Both the position numbers and the translations under genes were made by a program. From NCBI GenBank assembly GCA_905178155.1, contig CAJINV010000012.1:3059412-3123411 (forward strand): 64,000 nucleotides of DNA. Direction: 5' to 3'. Shown here piece after piece: positions 51,925 through 63,900 of this stretch; within the stretch, counting starts at the first letter, position 1; every line of letters begins with the position of its first letter. The notes beneath the pieces were generated by a model that worked only from the letters and a program-made list of their open reading frames with translations, ran no database searches and was not told the DNA's origin. This stretch comes from Amoebophrya sp. A120. Lineage: Eukaryota; Sar; Dinophyceae; Syndiniales; Amoebophryaceae.

Positions 51925-52431
51925 GCACAAATTGTAGCTTGGTACAAAGTTTTCCGGGCCAAGGAGGACGACGAAAATCAAAATCGCATAGAATTATGAA
52001 ATTACTGCGCACGGGATTGCTCCACCTGCATCTTGCATCGGGCAACTACTTCTTGGTGTAGGCATAAGGACGCATAGTGAAGATCACTTTTGTAGTACTA
52101 CAGTAATTGTCCCAAAAATGGGAGCAAAATCTTTTGCCATGAAAAGTTTATCTTTGGACAGCAGTGCCACAACTTCCTCCCGGGCCCCGGTCTGCTTTGG
52201 TTCTAGAAAGTCATTTTTTCCCTGCATACGCCGCAACAGTTGCCCTCTCTCGAAGATTCCACGAGCGGAAAAATCTTCGGTACCTGCCTCCGCGTCTTTT
52301 GGGGGAAGATTTTTTGCACAGCGCTCTTCCTGCTCGTGCAGGGAATTTTGCTGTATGGAAGGGGAAACAAGCTGTGTTAGTGCAAGTCTGTGATGCGATT
52401 CAACATGCAGAGCAATTGTAGAATTATTAGG
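51925..52431. other. Intergenic or 5' exons of the next gene
   Basis: One frame (about 52210-52380) reads like a membrane protein (IFCTALFLLVQGILLYGRGN) and may be an upstream exon of the gene at 52432-53525. Start codon not resolved. Confidence 0.35.
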
Positions 52432-53525
52432 TGGCCAACTTCTACGCGCCGGTCTTCATGCATTGCACAGTCCTCCCAACCGTGTTTGGGTTTCCGTTTC
52501 CCTCTTCTATCTGCGCATGGCAAGGAGGTTTTTTTGTCATGCCCGACAGTGGTCAACAGATTCGTAATGCTGTTTGTTCCCATACAAATTGGATGCTAAC
52601 ACAGTTTTTTTCTTGGATATTTATCGCACGCTGCGCATTCCCATTAAGTACTCCTGGGCGGTGCTTGTTTATTCGATAAAGACCTATCCTGAGTTGTAAA
52701 AACGTTTCCATCCCATACTTATTTGTCATGGAAATGTGCAAGCGTAAAATCTTTGTCATACGCAGGAGCGTTTTTTTAATGCCCTCTGGCAGTTTGTCAA
52801 GCTAGATTCTGGGTAAGCTGATCGAGATTGACTAGGGATGCAGCTGCAGTTGCTCCGCACGATTACACTGGAAGACCACACTTGTCATACGTGAGTCGTC
52901 CCAAAACTTCTGGATTCGTGTTGCAAAGTGCCCATCGCCATTTTGACTCTGGGGTGGGGACGTTTTTACTCAGGATAATACCCACCCGCTCTTCTGGGTC
53001 GTGATGCTTTGCCTTCGGTACTGCCCGAAAAGATTTTTGTACGCAGACAACTACGGCCGGGGAAAGGATGTAACCGTCTGTCTGTCCTTCCCAGAGTTTG
53101 TGGAGGTATCGAAAGGAAAAATCCCCCCTCCCCCTATCAAAACGAAATTTCTGATGCTGGATTTGTCTACACAAATCCGTGTATTGCTGGAGAGCACTGC
53201 AGGCCCATACTACGTGTGAGCAGAGAGGTTTTTGCCTCGGCACTTAGCATGAAAAACATCCGCGCTGTAGGCCCAACAGCATGTCAAACCGCCTGCACAA
53301 TGCGGCGGCTGTCTGTGGAGTTGCCTTCTTGCAAGACAGACACGATTTGTGGCCACAAATCAGCATCACAAATTTCCACCAAAAATATACCTTTTTAGTA
53401 TGGGGAGGGGGGATTTTTCCTTTTGAGAGGAGGTGCGAAAAAACTACGAATGGCAAAAAGTGGAAATGGTCGAAGAAGATGTAGGGTCAGTTGGTGCAGG
53501 GATGGCGGGAAAAAAGAGCCAGTGA
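52432..53525 (+). CDS. Membrane protein of unknown family, 3' part
   Basis: Three consecutive exons are secure: one ending at 52684 (RTLRIPIKYSWAVLVYSIKT), 52983-53106 (HPLFWVVMLCLRYCPKRFLY, then VCLSFPEFVEV) and 53434-53525 (RKNYEWQKVEMVEEDVGS, stop TGA at 53523-53525). They join in frame across two introners. An earlier exon from about 52432 probably reads VANFYAPVFMHCTVLPTVFG, with a short intron before the FFLDIYRTL exon. Two hydrophobic stretches suggest a membrane protein. No family recognised, and the 5' end is not resolved. Confidence 0.55.
52685..52977. mobile_element. Introner element, family B
   Basis: Duplication AGACC/ATACC; excision gives YSIKTHPLFWV. Confidence 0.85.
53107..53428. 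mobile_element. Introner element, family C
   Basis: Duplication GGAGG; right end TTTTGAGA; excision gives EFVEVRKNYEW. This duplication would permit GT-AG. Confidence 0.88.
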
Positions 53526-54472
53526 GATTGCAGCTGAGTATAGAGAAAGAGAAATCAAATGACTTTCCAACTTTTTTTTCTCCTCACGCGCTATTTACGG
53601 GTTTCTAATATAATTCATTCTAACCCGATCGCTCCCTCTCGCCATTTTGTCCGCCCGGTCCTTTCAGTCGACGGTGCTTCTTCGGAATTCCTGTTGCGTG
53701 ATGTTCTATACTGCACCCGCTTTGATAGATGACATGATCTGGTCTTCCTTCTGTCCTTGAAAACGTATGTTTTTTGCAACACCTTCTGCGGCATGACGAT
53801 AGATTTCCGTCTTCTGTGCATAGAAGGCGGTAGAAGTTCCGGCACCTTCTTGTTTCCGTGGATGTCACGTCACGACTACTATCATGTCAGTACTCTCGTC
53901 TCCCCGTCCATAAGATAAATCGCCAAAATGCTGGGGAAGTACGACAAGCACTTGAAGATTGGAAAGAGCAATCGGCGCTGCTTAAAGTAGACGACGAAAT
54001 ATTTATAAGTAAGTACATATAGGTACTTGATTGCTGATGAATCATGGCTAGTATTGCTCGCGATGAAGTTGTTCGCACTGCGTCTGGAGGAAAAGAATTT
54101 GAGTTCGTTGCTTCTGCAAAACTCGTCAAGGAAACTGCGCTCGTCAAGAGTGTGACTCGCCAGTCATTTGTCAGAAAAGTCTAGGACACGGTGACAATTT
54201 TTTTTTGCGTACGTCGTTTCGCTCTCTGTCTCGTGGGACGAAAGTTTATAGCGAAGACCCATCCTATGTTCATCTTGTACGGTCACGAATTCTACTATCG
54301 TGCTAGCACTCTTTACGTATAGGCGTAGCATGAAGAAGTAGTCGTGTGTGAAGTATTAACAAGTTTCTACCTCGTCGTCCAACGAGAACGACTACTTCAG
54401 AGCGTATTTTTTATCCCACCGTTCCTGTGTAGTATCTCTGTCTCTCTCAGCACAGCAGGGAATTAGGCAAAG
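53526..54472. other. Intergenic, nothing recognised
   Basis: Short frames only, no repeat or RNA gene seen. Confidence 0.5.
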
Positions 54473-55252
54473 ATGAATAGAGTTAGAGTAAGTAGTACTT
54501 TTGTTATCAACCTCTGTGGCTGATCGGCACAGGATCTTGATACTGCTCTTTTGTTTGTTGTTCTTCACGGTAGAGAACGCGCACGGCGAGTGTGCTCGCG
54601 AACTGGGGTCTCAGCGGATCTTGGAGGGAAGTGACAGTTGCAATATGATACGCCGACCTCTTCTTTCATTGTTTCGCGCGAACACGTCAGGCAAGAACTG
54701 CGAGAAGACGAGCCCATGTATGCACCCAAGCTGTGGAAGACACGAAACCTACCAGGTTGCGACAATTGGCAAGGTTTCGCTGGCACTCTGCAGCGCTTCG
54801 GAAGCGGAAACTTCGGAATCAAAGCAAACGGATCCTGTGATCCGAAGCGCATCGCCGGTGAAAAGGAAAACTGCCATCAAGTGACTGAAGCGGAGACTTG
54901 CAATATGGCGACCGTCCAGTTTAAGAACGTTGCATGCGATTGGATCCCTATGGCGTCATGCAAGTGGGATGAGACGATGTCGAAGTGTGTCACATCTTTT
55001 GATGATTGTGATACATACAATGAAGATGTAAAGGACGAGACGGGCGATTTTTGCGGGCCGGAGACCCAGTACGCATGCACCTGGCAGGAGCATGGAGCTG
55101 CCAACGGGTCCGGAGTTTGCCGTCCGGTCGGCGGGGATGAAGATTTTTCGTGGACATGGGACGAGACTCTCGTCCCTGTCGACTGGACATGGCAGCCACG
55201 AAACCTCATGGAACTTCAACACAAAACCTCTTTAGGCACGTGCCTTGTATAA
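54473..55252 (+). CDS. Secreted cysteine-rich protein
   Basis: A hydrophobic signal-like stretch (ILILLFCLLFFTVENAHG, about 54533-54590) precedes a Cys-rich body in another frame. The body runs from about 54632 to TAA at 55250-55252: PGCDNWQGFAGTLQRFGSGN, then NCHQVTEAETCN, VACDWIPMASCKWDETMSKC and FCGPETQYACTWQEHG. The two parts need one intron or junction near 54600-54632 that I cannot place. A short intron (about 54488-54531, GTAAGT...CACAG) may follow the ATG at 54473. The repeated C..W/C spacing suggests a disulphide-bonded extracellular protein. No family recognised. Confidence 0.55.
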
Positions 55253-57485
55253 AATATTAATGCGGCGACTACGTGTGCTGTTGTGTTTTTCATTTTCAGT
55301 CTACGCGTCTCAGTCTCTGTTGCAAACTCATTCTCAGTCTTTGATTAAGTTTTGTTTACATATTTTGCAAGGCGAGAAACTACATATGTCGCAATACGAC
55401 ACAAGTACTAGATAAACTTGATGTCGATTGAAGATTATGTGGCAAATTTTCAGAAACCCACGCAAATTTTTGCACTGTCCTGCGCACTGCAATTGGTGCC
55501 GAGCCAGCTCAATCAAATCATCACTGTAAAGCGATTTCTGGCAAATGCAAAACTACTTCGAGCTTCATCCATGTATGTTTTCAGCATAGCGAGCAATCTG
55601 TCTTCTACTTCTTTCACGCTGCAGAATCAGTTACAATACACTACCGCACGACTTCTACTTACTTATCACGGCCTACTTTCAGTCTTGACACAGTCACGAC
55701 CTGGAACCTAAGCGAGCACGCTTCACCACCCCAGTGTTGCGCAATAAAGCATCCCGATCTCCCCGTACTTTGTAACGTTCGCTAAAGCCGCGCGGAATAC
55801 TAGTAGCCCTATTGAATACAGGCCAGAGGTGGAGTGCCATCCAGTTGGCGGCTCACGCGACTCGTTTTTATTTTTGCCTCCCGATCTTTTTGCTTTTTAT
55901 TGTACTGCCCAAATGTCTCTACTTGCAAAAAGAGAAAAAATATGCTCTTCAACAACGTAGTTTTCAGCGAATGCAATGTCTCCAGTCACGGCTTTTCCCT
56001 TTTGAGCCAAAGATGAATAGCGGAGACATAGAAAAACGCAAAAAAATTACATATGAGAAAAACACAAAAAAACTACATATGAGAAAAACACAAAAAAATT
56101 ACATATGAGAAAAACCCAAAAAATACACTGGTTGTGCGGAGCATCAACAGCTTTGAAGTGCAAAGTGCAGCTGCAGGCCCGATCCAAAATGCAGGCACCA
56201 GCTTCCAGAAAAGTTTTTATCTGAGTCTCAGCTATCCCGACCTACTCCTTTTTTCGCATTTATACCACAGTCCACGCAATAGCCTTGCAGCAAGATGCGG
56301 ATGTTTCAGCAACTTCAAGTGAGTTCCCAAAGTAGAGGTATGCTTGACACTACCGCGCTCCGACCTGCTTTATAAATCGAACTTAGGTACGTAACAAGTT
56401 TACTTTGAAAAGTAGCAGCGGCGCGAAAGGAACAAGCACGAAGCCACCGGCTGGTGTCCCGTGTGCTAACCAGGAGGTCCTCATTTTGTCGGGACACGCA
56501 AAACGCATACTATTGTTTTAGTACTGCTGATATGCGCCTCGGTCATCTAAAAGTTTTAGTAAGAAGTAAGACTAAGAATCCGGCTTCAGAGCGTCAACCT
56601 CCGGGGCAATAGATATCACGAAGCTACTAGTACAGGAATTGTCACACGGGCGCTCTTGCAGTTTTATCCAAATTGCATCGGGATGAACAGCATCGACATC
56701 TTGTCGGACTTTCTATAGCCTCTAGAGTTTCCTCCCCTCGTTCTGAACTAAACTGCCCCAAGCTCAAGACTTTCCCTCCCCCACAATTTTTTTCGAAACC
56801 CGCAAACGTAGGAGCGCTAGCGCTTTCAGACTGAAGCAGAAGCTTTTTCGCCCGTGACCAGATTCGGCTAGCAACATGCCAGCGGTACTGGTGCGGTAGA
56901 AGAAACTTTCGGATGAAGCGCTGTGACTCCAGCACCCTAGCCATGCTTTCCCCCCGTTTTCGTTTAAGTACGTGTTTCCACCCTGCCCCAACCCCAACCC
57001 TTGCTCGTGAAGCGAAGTGTTTGTTTGCTCCGTCTGCTGTACCAGGAGCAGGAGAGGATCATGGAAAATACTCTACTGTTTTGAAGATTCCACTCCTATG
57101 TAAGTAGATCAATGAAATCTACATAGTCAGTAGCGCAGGAATGACGCAAACAAAGCTTCGAACAACCACTCCGACATCCCCTAAGAAGCGTAGGTCTTTC
57201 CCGACTAGCACTAGATAATAGCAGGCCCCCGACGTAGCCCGACAGGAGCCTCGGCTAGACGAAATCATACAAGGAAAGTGCAAAAGAACCTCCAGCAGGG
57301 TGCGGAAATGCACCCACATGCCCTCCCCCCCAAGATCGAGACCAAGACCCAAACTCTTTTCTACAATGGTATGATATAAAATGACTGCGCGTTGCGAATT
57401 ACTGCGGGCATATCCTGCCAGTGCTGTCGTAAATCGCAAGCGCAGTGAAAAAAAACTAAAAATGTACTAAGCGCACAGTTGCACC
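55253..57485. other. Mostly empty 2.2-kb region
   Basis: A 97-codon frame at 55421-55711 (MSIEDYVANFQKPTQIFALS...) has no family. An A-rich tandem repeat lies at 56034-56125. Nothing else recognised. Confidence 0.4.
56034..56125. repeat. A-rich tandem repeat, about 27 bp x 3
   Basis: Unit TACATATGAGAAAAACACAA plus an A-run, three copies with small changes. Confidence 0.8.
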
Positions 57486-57872
57486 ACAAGCCCAGTTGTG
57501 TGCGACTTTGCTGGGTGGCAGCCCGAAGCAGGCCGAGAAAGTGTTCCAATGGATCAGCGACTTTATTGACAAGTCTTCCTCGTCTCCTCGGTCATGTCGC
57601 AAGTCGCGTTTGAGTCCGAGTTTTTTGTTTTGGCCTTTTAGCCAGCGGGTACCGTGGATCTTTTGTCCGGAGCGAAGATCTCCGCCTCAAGGGTTGCTGC
57701 CGTGGTCAAGAATGTAGAAGCGATGTTCCTAATATCTTGGTTCGAAGAGGAGCTTTTTTTTCTTTTATTTTTCCAGGAGCTGCACCCAGATGGATCCCGT
57801 GTTCACCTTGATGTCATAACCATTGGAGCTCAGGATCATACATGCTTGACGCTTGTCGCCAATTCCGCATGA
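57486..57872 (+). CDS. Short hypothetical protein, 3' exons
   Basis: Three exon-like pieces join plausibly: LCATLLGGSPKQAEKVFQWI (from about 57491, ending before GTCTTCC near 57572), PAGTVDLLSGAKISASRVAA (about 57640-57712, before GTAGAAG) and ELHPDGSRVHLDVITIGAQD (about 57778 to TGA at 57870-57872). Each is bordered by AG and/or GT. The 5' end is unknown and no family is recognised. Confidence 0.35.
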
Positions 57873-57991
57873 AAGGGACTTTTTGATCTGTGTGGGAAGA
57901 TGAAAAAAAGGTTACGGCGGCCTTCTGACTTGGACGTACCGAGGTGAAAAAATTCGAGCTCGTACAGACACGCGAGTAGAGTATTCCGTGC

Positions 57992-60900
57992 ATGTCGAAG
58001 ACTTCAAGGTCAGAGATTCAAATGCCTCGTCTGCCGTTCGTGCGTGTAGTCCTCGCTGCGCCCTGTGGTCTCTTGCTCACGCAACTCAGTAAGCTTCTGG
58101 CCGAGGCTCGAGTGGTGGACACGTGCAGGGAAGCCATCAATGACTTCTACTTCGGTCTCTACGAGGATGAAATCGACGGGCAGCCCGTGCTGTCCAAGGC
58201 CGATCCCGAAAACAACTCTACCGTGCAGCTCGAATGTATGGGAGTGTCAGAATCGAAATTGACAAAATCGAAATAATTTGCCATGCATAAAATAGATTCC
58301 AGCTCGAACCCAGTTTCTAAGTGGCGCATGACAAATTCTGGTGGTACCTGAATACAGTTTGCAATGCTGTTTAGGCAAAGAAGACTGATTCTCTCATGCT
58401 GCTTTAGCAGCTCGAGCTATAACCCCAAAGAGGCTTACAATCGGCCTCACTTGCCTGCTCTGCATCACACGTATTTCGCGTCATGCATTTTATGCATGAC
58501 AAACAAGGTCCGAGCACGGGGACAGAGTCCCCGCGCGGCGACCTTCCGGCATTTGTCTGGGACGAGTTCATCGGGGGTTGTGGTGGCTGGCACAGGGCGG
58601 GCAGGCCCCTGCAGCTCGGTGCCTCTGTGTGTCCTGCGCTCCCTGATCCGCGACAGACCTACGGACGGAGCTCCTCTGCTTGCCCACACTAGATCCGCTG
58701 GCCCACCGCGAACAGTGAAACAAAAAGAAAAGAAAGGAAGAAGCTGGCGCCGGGCCGGGTCGGTGCCGATAGCACCGGCGCCACGTCTGTAGCTGGCCCC
58801 TAGGTCATGACGCGGGGACCGAGTCCCCGCGCTGACCTAGGGCTTCTGCCCCTGGGCCGTGCGGTTAGTTTCCGGGAAGCGCCAAAAGCTGGCCCCTAGA
58901 TCATCACGCGGGGACCGAGTCCCCGCGCTGACCTAGGGCTTTTGCCCCTGGGCCGTGTGGTTAGTTTCCGGGAAGCGCCCACAGCAGCTGGCCCCTAGGT
59001 CATGACGCGGGGACCGAGTCCCCGCGCTGTCCTAGGCGGGCTTTTGCCCCTGGGCCATGCGATTAGTTTCCGGGAAACGCCCAAAGCTGGCCCCTAGGTC
59101 ATGACGCGGGGACCGAGTCCCCGCGCTGACCTAGGGCTTCTGCCCCTGGGCCATGCGGTTAGTTTCCGGGAAGCGCCAGCAGCTGGCCCTAGGTCACGAC
59201 GCGGGGACCGAGTCCCCGCGCTGACCTAGGGCTTTTGCCCCTGGGCCGTGTGGTTAGTTTCCGGGAACGAAGCGCCCGCAACAGCTGGCCCCTAGGTCAT
59301 GACGTGGGGACCGAGTCCCCGCGCTGGCCTAGGGCTTTTGCCCCTGAGCCGTGCGGTTAGATAGTTTCCGGGAAACGCCCAAAGCTGGCCCCTAGGTCAT
59401 GACGCGGGGACCGAGTCCCCGCGCTGACCTAGGGCTTTCGCCCGTGGGCCGCGCGGTTAGTTTCCGGGAAACGCCCGAAGCTGGCCCCTAGGTCATGACG
59501 CGGCAACCGAGTCCCCGCGTTGACCTAGGGCGTTTGCCCCTGGGCCGTACGAGAAACCCGCTCTGGATACTTGAGCCCGCTCTGGATATTTGTTCGATTC
59601 GGATCCACGTATGCTTTCTGCTCTGGATATTCAGTTTCTCTGCCCCCTGCTCTAGATGTGGTAGCCGAGGGCGCGCAGGGGGTTTGTCTGGGGTGTGTCG
59701 GGGGTGTCTTCCGGGGGTGTGAGACGGGGTTCTGCCTGGGGTGTGACGGGGGGGTGTGTCGGAGGTGTGTCTGGGGTGTGTCCGGGGTGTGTTCGGGGTG
59801 TGTGTTGCAAATTGCAAATCACGATGCTACGCAGCCACTTTGCATACCCCAGAACACACCCCAAAGCTTCAGCACTTCTTGTCGGGGGGGGGTGTGTCGG
59901 GGGTCTGTCTGGGGTGTGTCTGGGGTGTGTCCGGGGTGTGTTCGGGGTGTGTTCGGGGTGTGGCCTGCAAATTGCAAATCACGATGCTACGGACCCACTT
60001 TGCATACCCCAGAACACACCCAAAAGCTTCAAAAGTTCTGGTTTGCTGCAGTTTAAATAGTAATTATTTCGATTTTGTCAATTTCGATCCTGACAGTTCC
60101 ATAGAATGGGCAAAGTATGCGCAGTGCGTGAAGTACGTCCGGCGGGACGCTTTCACGGCGAAGGAGTACCTGGTATGGATTGCAAATATGTCTGGGTCTG
60201 GAAGAGCCAAACTTGTGATGCTGCATTTGGATGCTAAAAAAATCTGTATTGCATCAGTAGCAAGAGGAGTCAAATGTGGCTACGCGGAGAGGGCATTTGT
60301 CATGCAGGATGCGCATCGATAGGCGCGCAAAAAATCTGTGATGCTATGGTATACATCACAGACATCATCATGGATCATGGAAAATGTGCATGGCAAACTT
60401 CTCCTCTTCCAGACCCAGACATTTTTACATTTGATACCTGGAGAGTATAGACAAGCCGGCGTACTCGGTCGCGTTGGGCTAGGGTTGTGTCAGGATCGCA
60501 AGCGTCAGAGTTGAAATAATAGTTTGTCATGCATAAAATGCAACGCAGAAATTGCCTCTATTGCAGAGGACGCAAGGGAGGCAGATTGTGGCGCTGGTAA
60601 GGGTCGAGAATCGGGCTGCTGATTAGCATCACAGAGAGGAGCCCCAGCCCCTTTGCCCGAAACAGCATAATAAACTGGCCTCCGGTACGGACAAAATTTG
60701 TCATGCACTGACTAGAAACTGTGGGTCCAACTCCAATGGGTATCGATTTTATGCATTACAAGTGGTTTTAGTCGGTTTAGCATTACAAGTTATTTCAACT
60801 TTGTCGATTTCAACCCTGACACATCCATATGGGCCGACAGTACCCGGTTCTGCTCACCCCCGCAAAGCCCGACCTCAGCCGATATTTCCTCATTCCCGCA

Positions 60901-63900
60901 TTAGATTTCGTGGTGGGCGGGTTCGTGAAGCATTCGGGCGTGTACGATGCGGCGGAAGAGCACGTGCTGCGGAGATTGCTATGAACTGCAAAAATCCCTG
61001 GATGTCTGGAAGAATACAAACTTGTGATGCGCATTTCAGAACACAGAAAAATCTCCAATGCATAGGCAGCAAAAGTTGCCCACTTTCTGTCACCAATCTG
61101 GGGGATTTGTCATGCGGATTCGGCATTGCGAAAGCTTCTCGAAACCTGTGATGCTAGAGCTTCCATGCCAGGCCTTCTGTGTCATGCAGAAACAGCATGA
61201 CTCTTGTTCCAGAGCCAGACATTTTTGCAGTTGATAACTGCTTCGGGAAGACGACTGCGTGATTGAGATCGGATCCAACATTGGCAGCTACACCGTGGTA
61301 ATAGCAGATGAGGTGGGCATAAACGGGCTGGTCTACGCCTACGAACCCTTCCGGAAAATCTTTCACATCTTGAACGCCAATGTAGCTTTGCAGGGATTTG
61401 GCAATGTGGTACAGACTTAGTTTATTTGCTGATTTTCTTTCTTTCTCTTTGTCAACGCCTCGTCGTTGGTTCAGAAGCCTTCTAAGCATCAAGGAGGTGC
61501 ATGCTGTGCAAGGCAGTGGGTACTAGAACAAGCATGGGACGGACGAGTTATGACGCTGCACAGAAGTAGAAGTAGTAGTGGAGCTAGAGCTCGCTCGTAC
61601 AATAAAGTCTGCGTATGTAGTTGACAGCTTTATTATGCTCCACCCTGTTTGACCACTACGCAGGTGACCCGGCAAGTGGGCATGAGCAACGTGACGCAAT
61701 TCGTGCACGTGAATGCCCCGGACCTGAATGACTACATAAATCTCGGTATCCTCTGTAAAAACGTCCCCACCTCCCGAGAGTTGTCATGCAAATCTGCACA
61801 CCTACAACGCTTCTCGTGCGCAGTCCCATGAGAAGCGCTTTCTCATGCTGTTTTGGGATTTGTCATGCTCGAATCAGGATGAGGTAGTCGATTTGTGATG
61901 CGGGGGTTGCGCAACTACCTCAAATAACAGGACTACACTACGAGCCCGAGTTTTCTCATGCGCGACAGCCAAAACTTGTGGATTTGTCTAGCAGGTTCTG
62001 CGTCTTGATTATGGGGTGGAGAAGTTTTTACATAGGATACTCGGCGCGGCTCGGGTGTTCCACCAGCAAAAGGAAGAGGTTATCCCAGAGTGGAAAGCTA
62101 GCATATCAGATTTGTAATGCAAAAACGCATAGTACACACGAAGCCGAAAGCGAAAGCTCATGCTATGCGCGAGACTGTTGAGAATTTGGTCTTTGTCGTG
62201 CATTATTCAACATCCTATTGTTCCGTGCAAATATCAATATGGCATTCTAGCATTTTGCTCTGGGATACAGTTTATCAAATGTAAAAATGTCTGGGTCTGG
62301 AAGAATGAGCGATTTGGCATGCAGCTTTTCCATGACCCATGAGGTCTGGAATGCAGGACCTAGCATGACAGATTCTGTGCGATCTCTCTCATGCCTATCC
62401 TGCATCAGAAACTCCCTCCCGACTTGGTCAAAACTGGAGAGGGTTGAGAAAAAGGACGCGATTAAAAAGGACCAGGCGGAGATAGACAAAAACTATACAG
62501 AAGCAGAGCAGGAGCAACAGAAAAGGAGAAAAATTGAAAAAGAAGCCGAGCAAGTGAGCCACGAGGACGGACGCAGGGACGCGGGAAAAAAGCGAGAGCA
62601 GGAGGCTCCTAAATTCCCCACAGTCGAGCAATTAATGGCGGACGACGCGATACTGGTGCAGGAGGAAGAGAAACAAAGGGAAAGCGAGAGAAGAAAACAG
62701 GAAGAAATGAAGAGGAGGAGGCAAATGCAGCATGAAACCCCTATGCAGAGAGAATTAGCCCAGATGTATAGAGCTCAGGAAAAAGACAACAGTAACAAAA
62801 AATGAACGAAGATAGCACGAAACTTTGACCATTGCGCAAATATATAAGAGATTGATGATTGGAAAGCATAGTAGAGGTAGGAAGTAGCCTCGTACGAGAC
62901 AGAAAAAAGGAGACCTAAAAATGACAAAGAAGAGTTAGACAGGGGCTCAGGGAGACTAAGGCGGATGCGGGGTGTTCTGGCGGGTGCAGAGGGAAGAGCG
63001 AGGGCAAAAAGCAGAAATTTCTGCAAGAGTGAAAGCAGAGGAACAAGATGGTCGCGCGTGAACCCCGATTCGACCCGTCCTTGTTTCGTATCGTCTTCGC
63101 CAGCCGATGGGGCACGGCGCTGCTTCTCCTATCGTCTCCGCCAGTTGAAGGCGCTGCTATCCATAACTAACCAAGAAGAAAGGACAAAGGAACTATATCA
63201 AAGAAGTGGCGCCAGGGTTGCTAATTTAAAGACTGCGCTAAGGCAGCACCCCCCTTCCCCAAGGGGTCCCCCCCGGGGCGGGCGCGGTGGCGGCTCTGCA
63301 AATGCGGAGCTCCGCGGGCCGATTCTCTGAAAACGCATAAAAAAGGGCGCGGGAAGCAGATCGGTAAAAAGTGTCCGAAAGAGGCATGCCGTTGGGTCGT
63401 CCGCCATCGTGATAGGATCACCGTGTCTGATCAATAGACCCCCTGTATATTTTTTAGCGCGCAACCGGCCACAGAAGTAAGATCCGAGCAAGTTTGTAAG
63501 ACTACCCCATCAAGGCAATACTGGAGCTCCACCTTGCTCGCGGGCTTGGATGGTAAGGCAGGTCAGCCACACATAGCGCCTACTGGTTGCGGCCATGCGT
63601 AAGCAATCGATAGCGGTTTCGCAGGTGCAGCCGGGTGGTAGTTAGGATGTGGACCGGGTCTCCACCTAGGGGTATCGGCAGAGGCTAAATCTGTTCTAGC
63701 GCCCAGGTATTGGCAGAGGCTAAATCTGTTCTAACGCCCACCCGCCAGGAGTCGAATGGTACTACCACTACTACTGACTTGGTCAAAACTGGACGACTTT
63801 TGGTAATCATGCAACACAGATCCTTGCTTGTTTCAGATTTGGCACGACAAGTTGCATTCTTCCAGACCCAGTCATTTTTGCATTTGATACAGTTGGCGCA

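Larger units (their letters stand above)
58237..60103. mobile_element. Giant introner element (1867 bp), family K
   Basis: Starts TATGGGAGTGTCAGAATCG, ends CTGACAGTTCCATA; inverted repeats extend over the TTGACAAAATCGAAATAATT region; duplication GAATG. Excision gives VQLEWAKYAQC. It contains a satellite array and a GT-rich minisatellite. Confidence 0.85.
62273..63889. mobile_element. Introner element, family A, with 1355-bp nested insert
   Basis: Duplication CAGTT on both sides. 1617 bp minus the 1355-bp insert equals 262 bp, the normal family A length. Removal of this and the preceding element gives KEEVAHVHFDG. Confidence 0.88.

Noticed and set aside
58793-59550. CRISPR-like array of regularly spaced hairpins
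   Set aside because: The whole 96-102-bp unit repeats, with no unique spacers, and it sits inside a eukaryotic introner. It is a satellite.
62081-62268. Exon reading WKASILAFCSGIQ in the methyltransferase
   Set aside because: Recognising TATCCCAGAG...GGGATA as a family G introner gives a better join (KEEVAHVHFDG) and explains the CAGTT between two elements.
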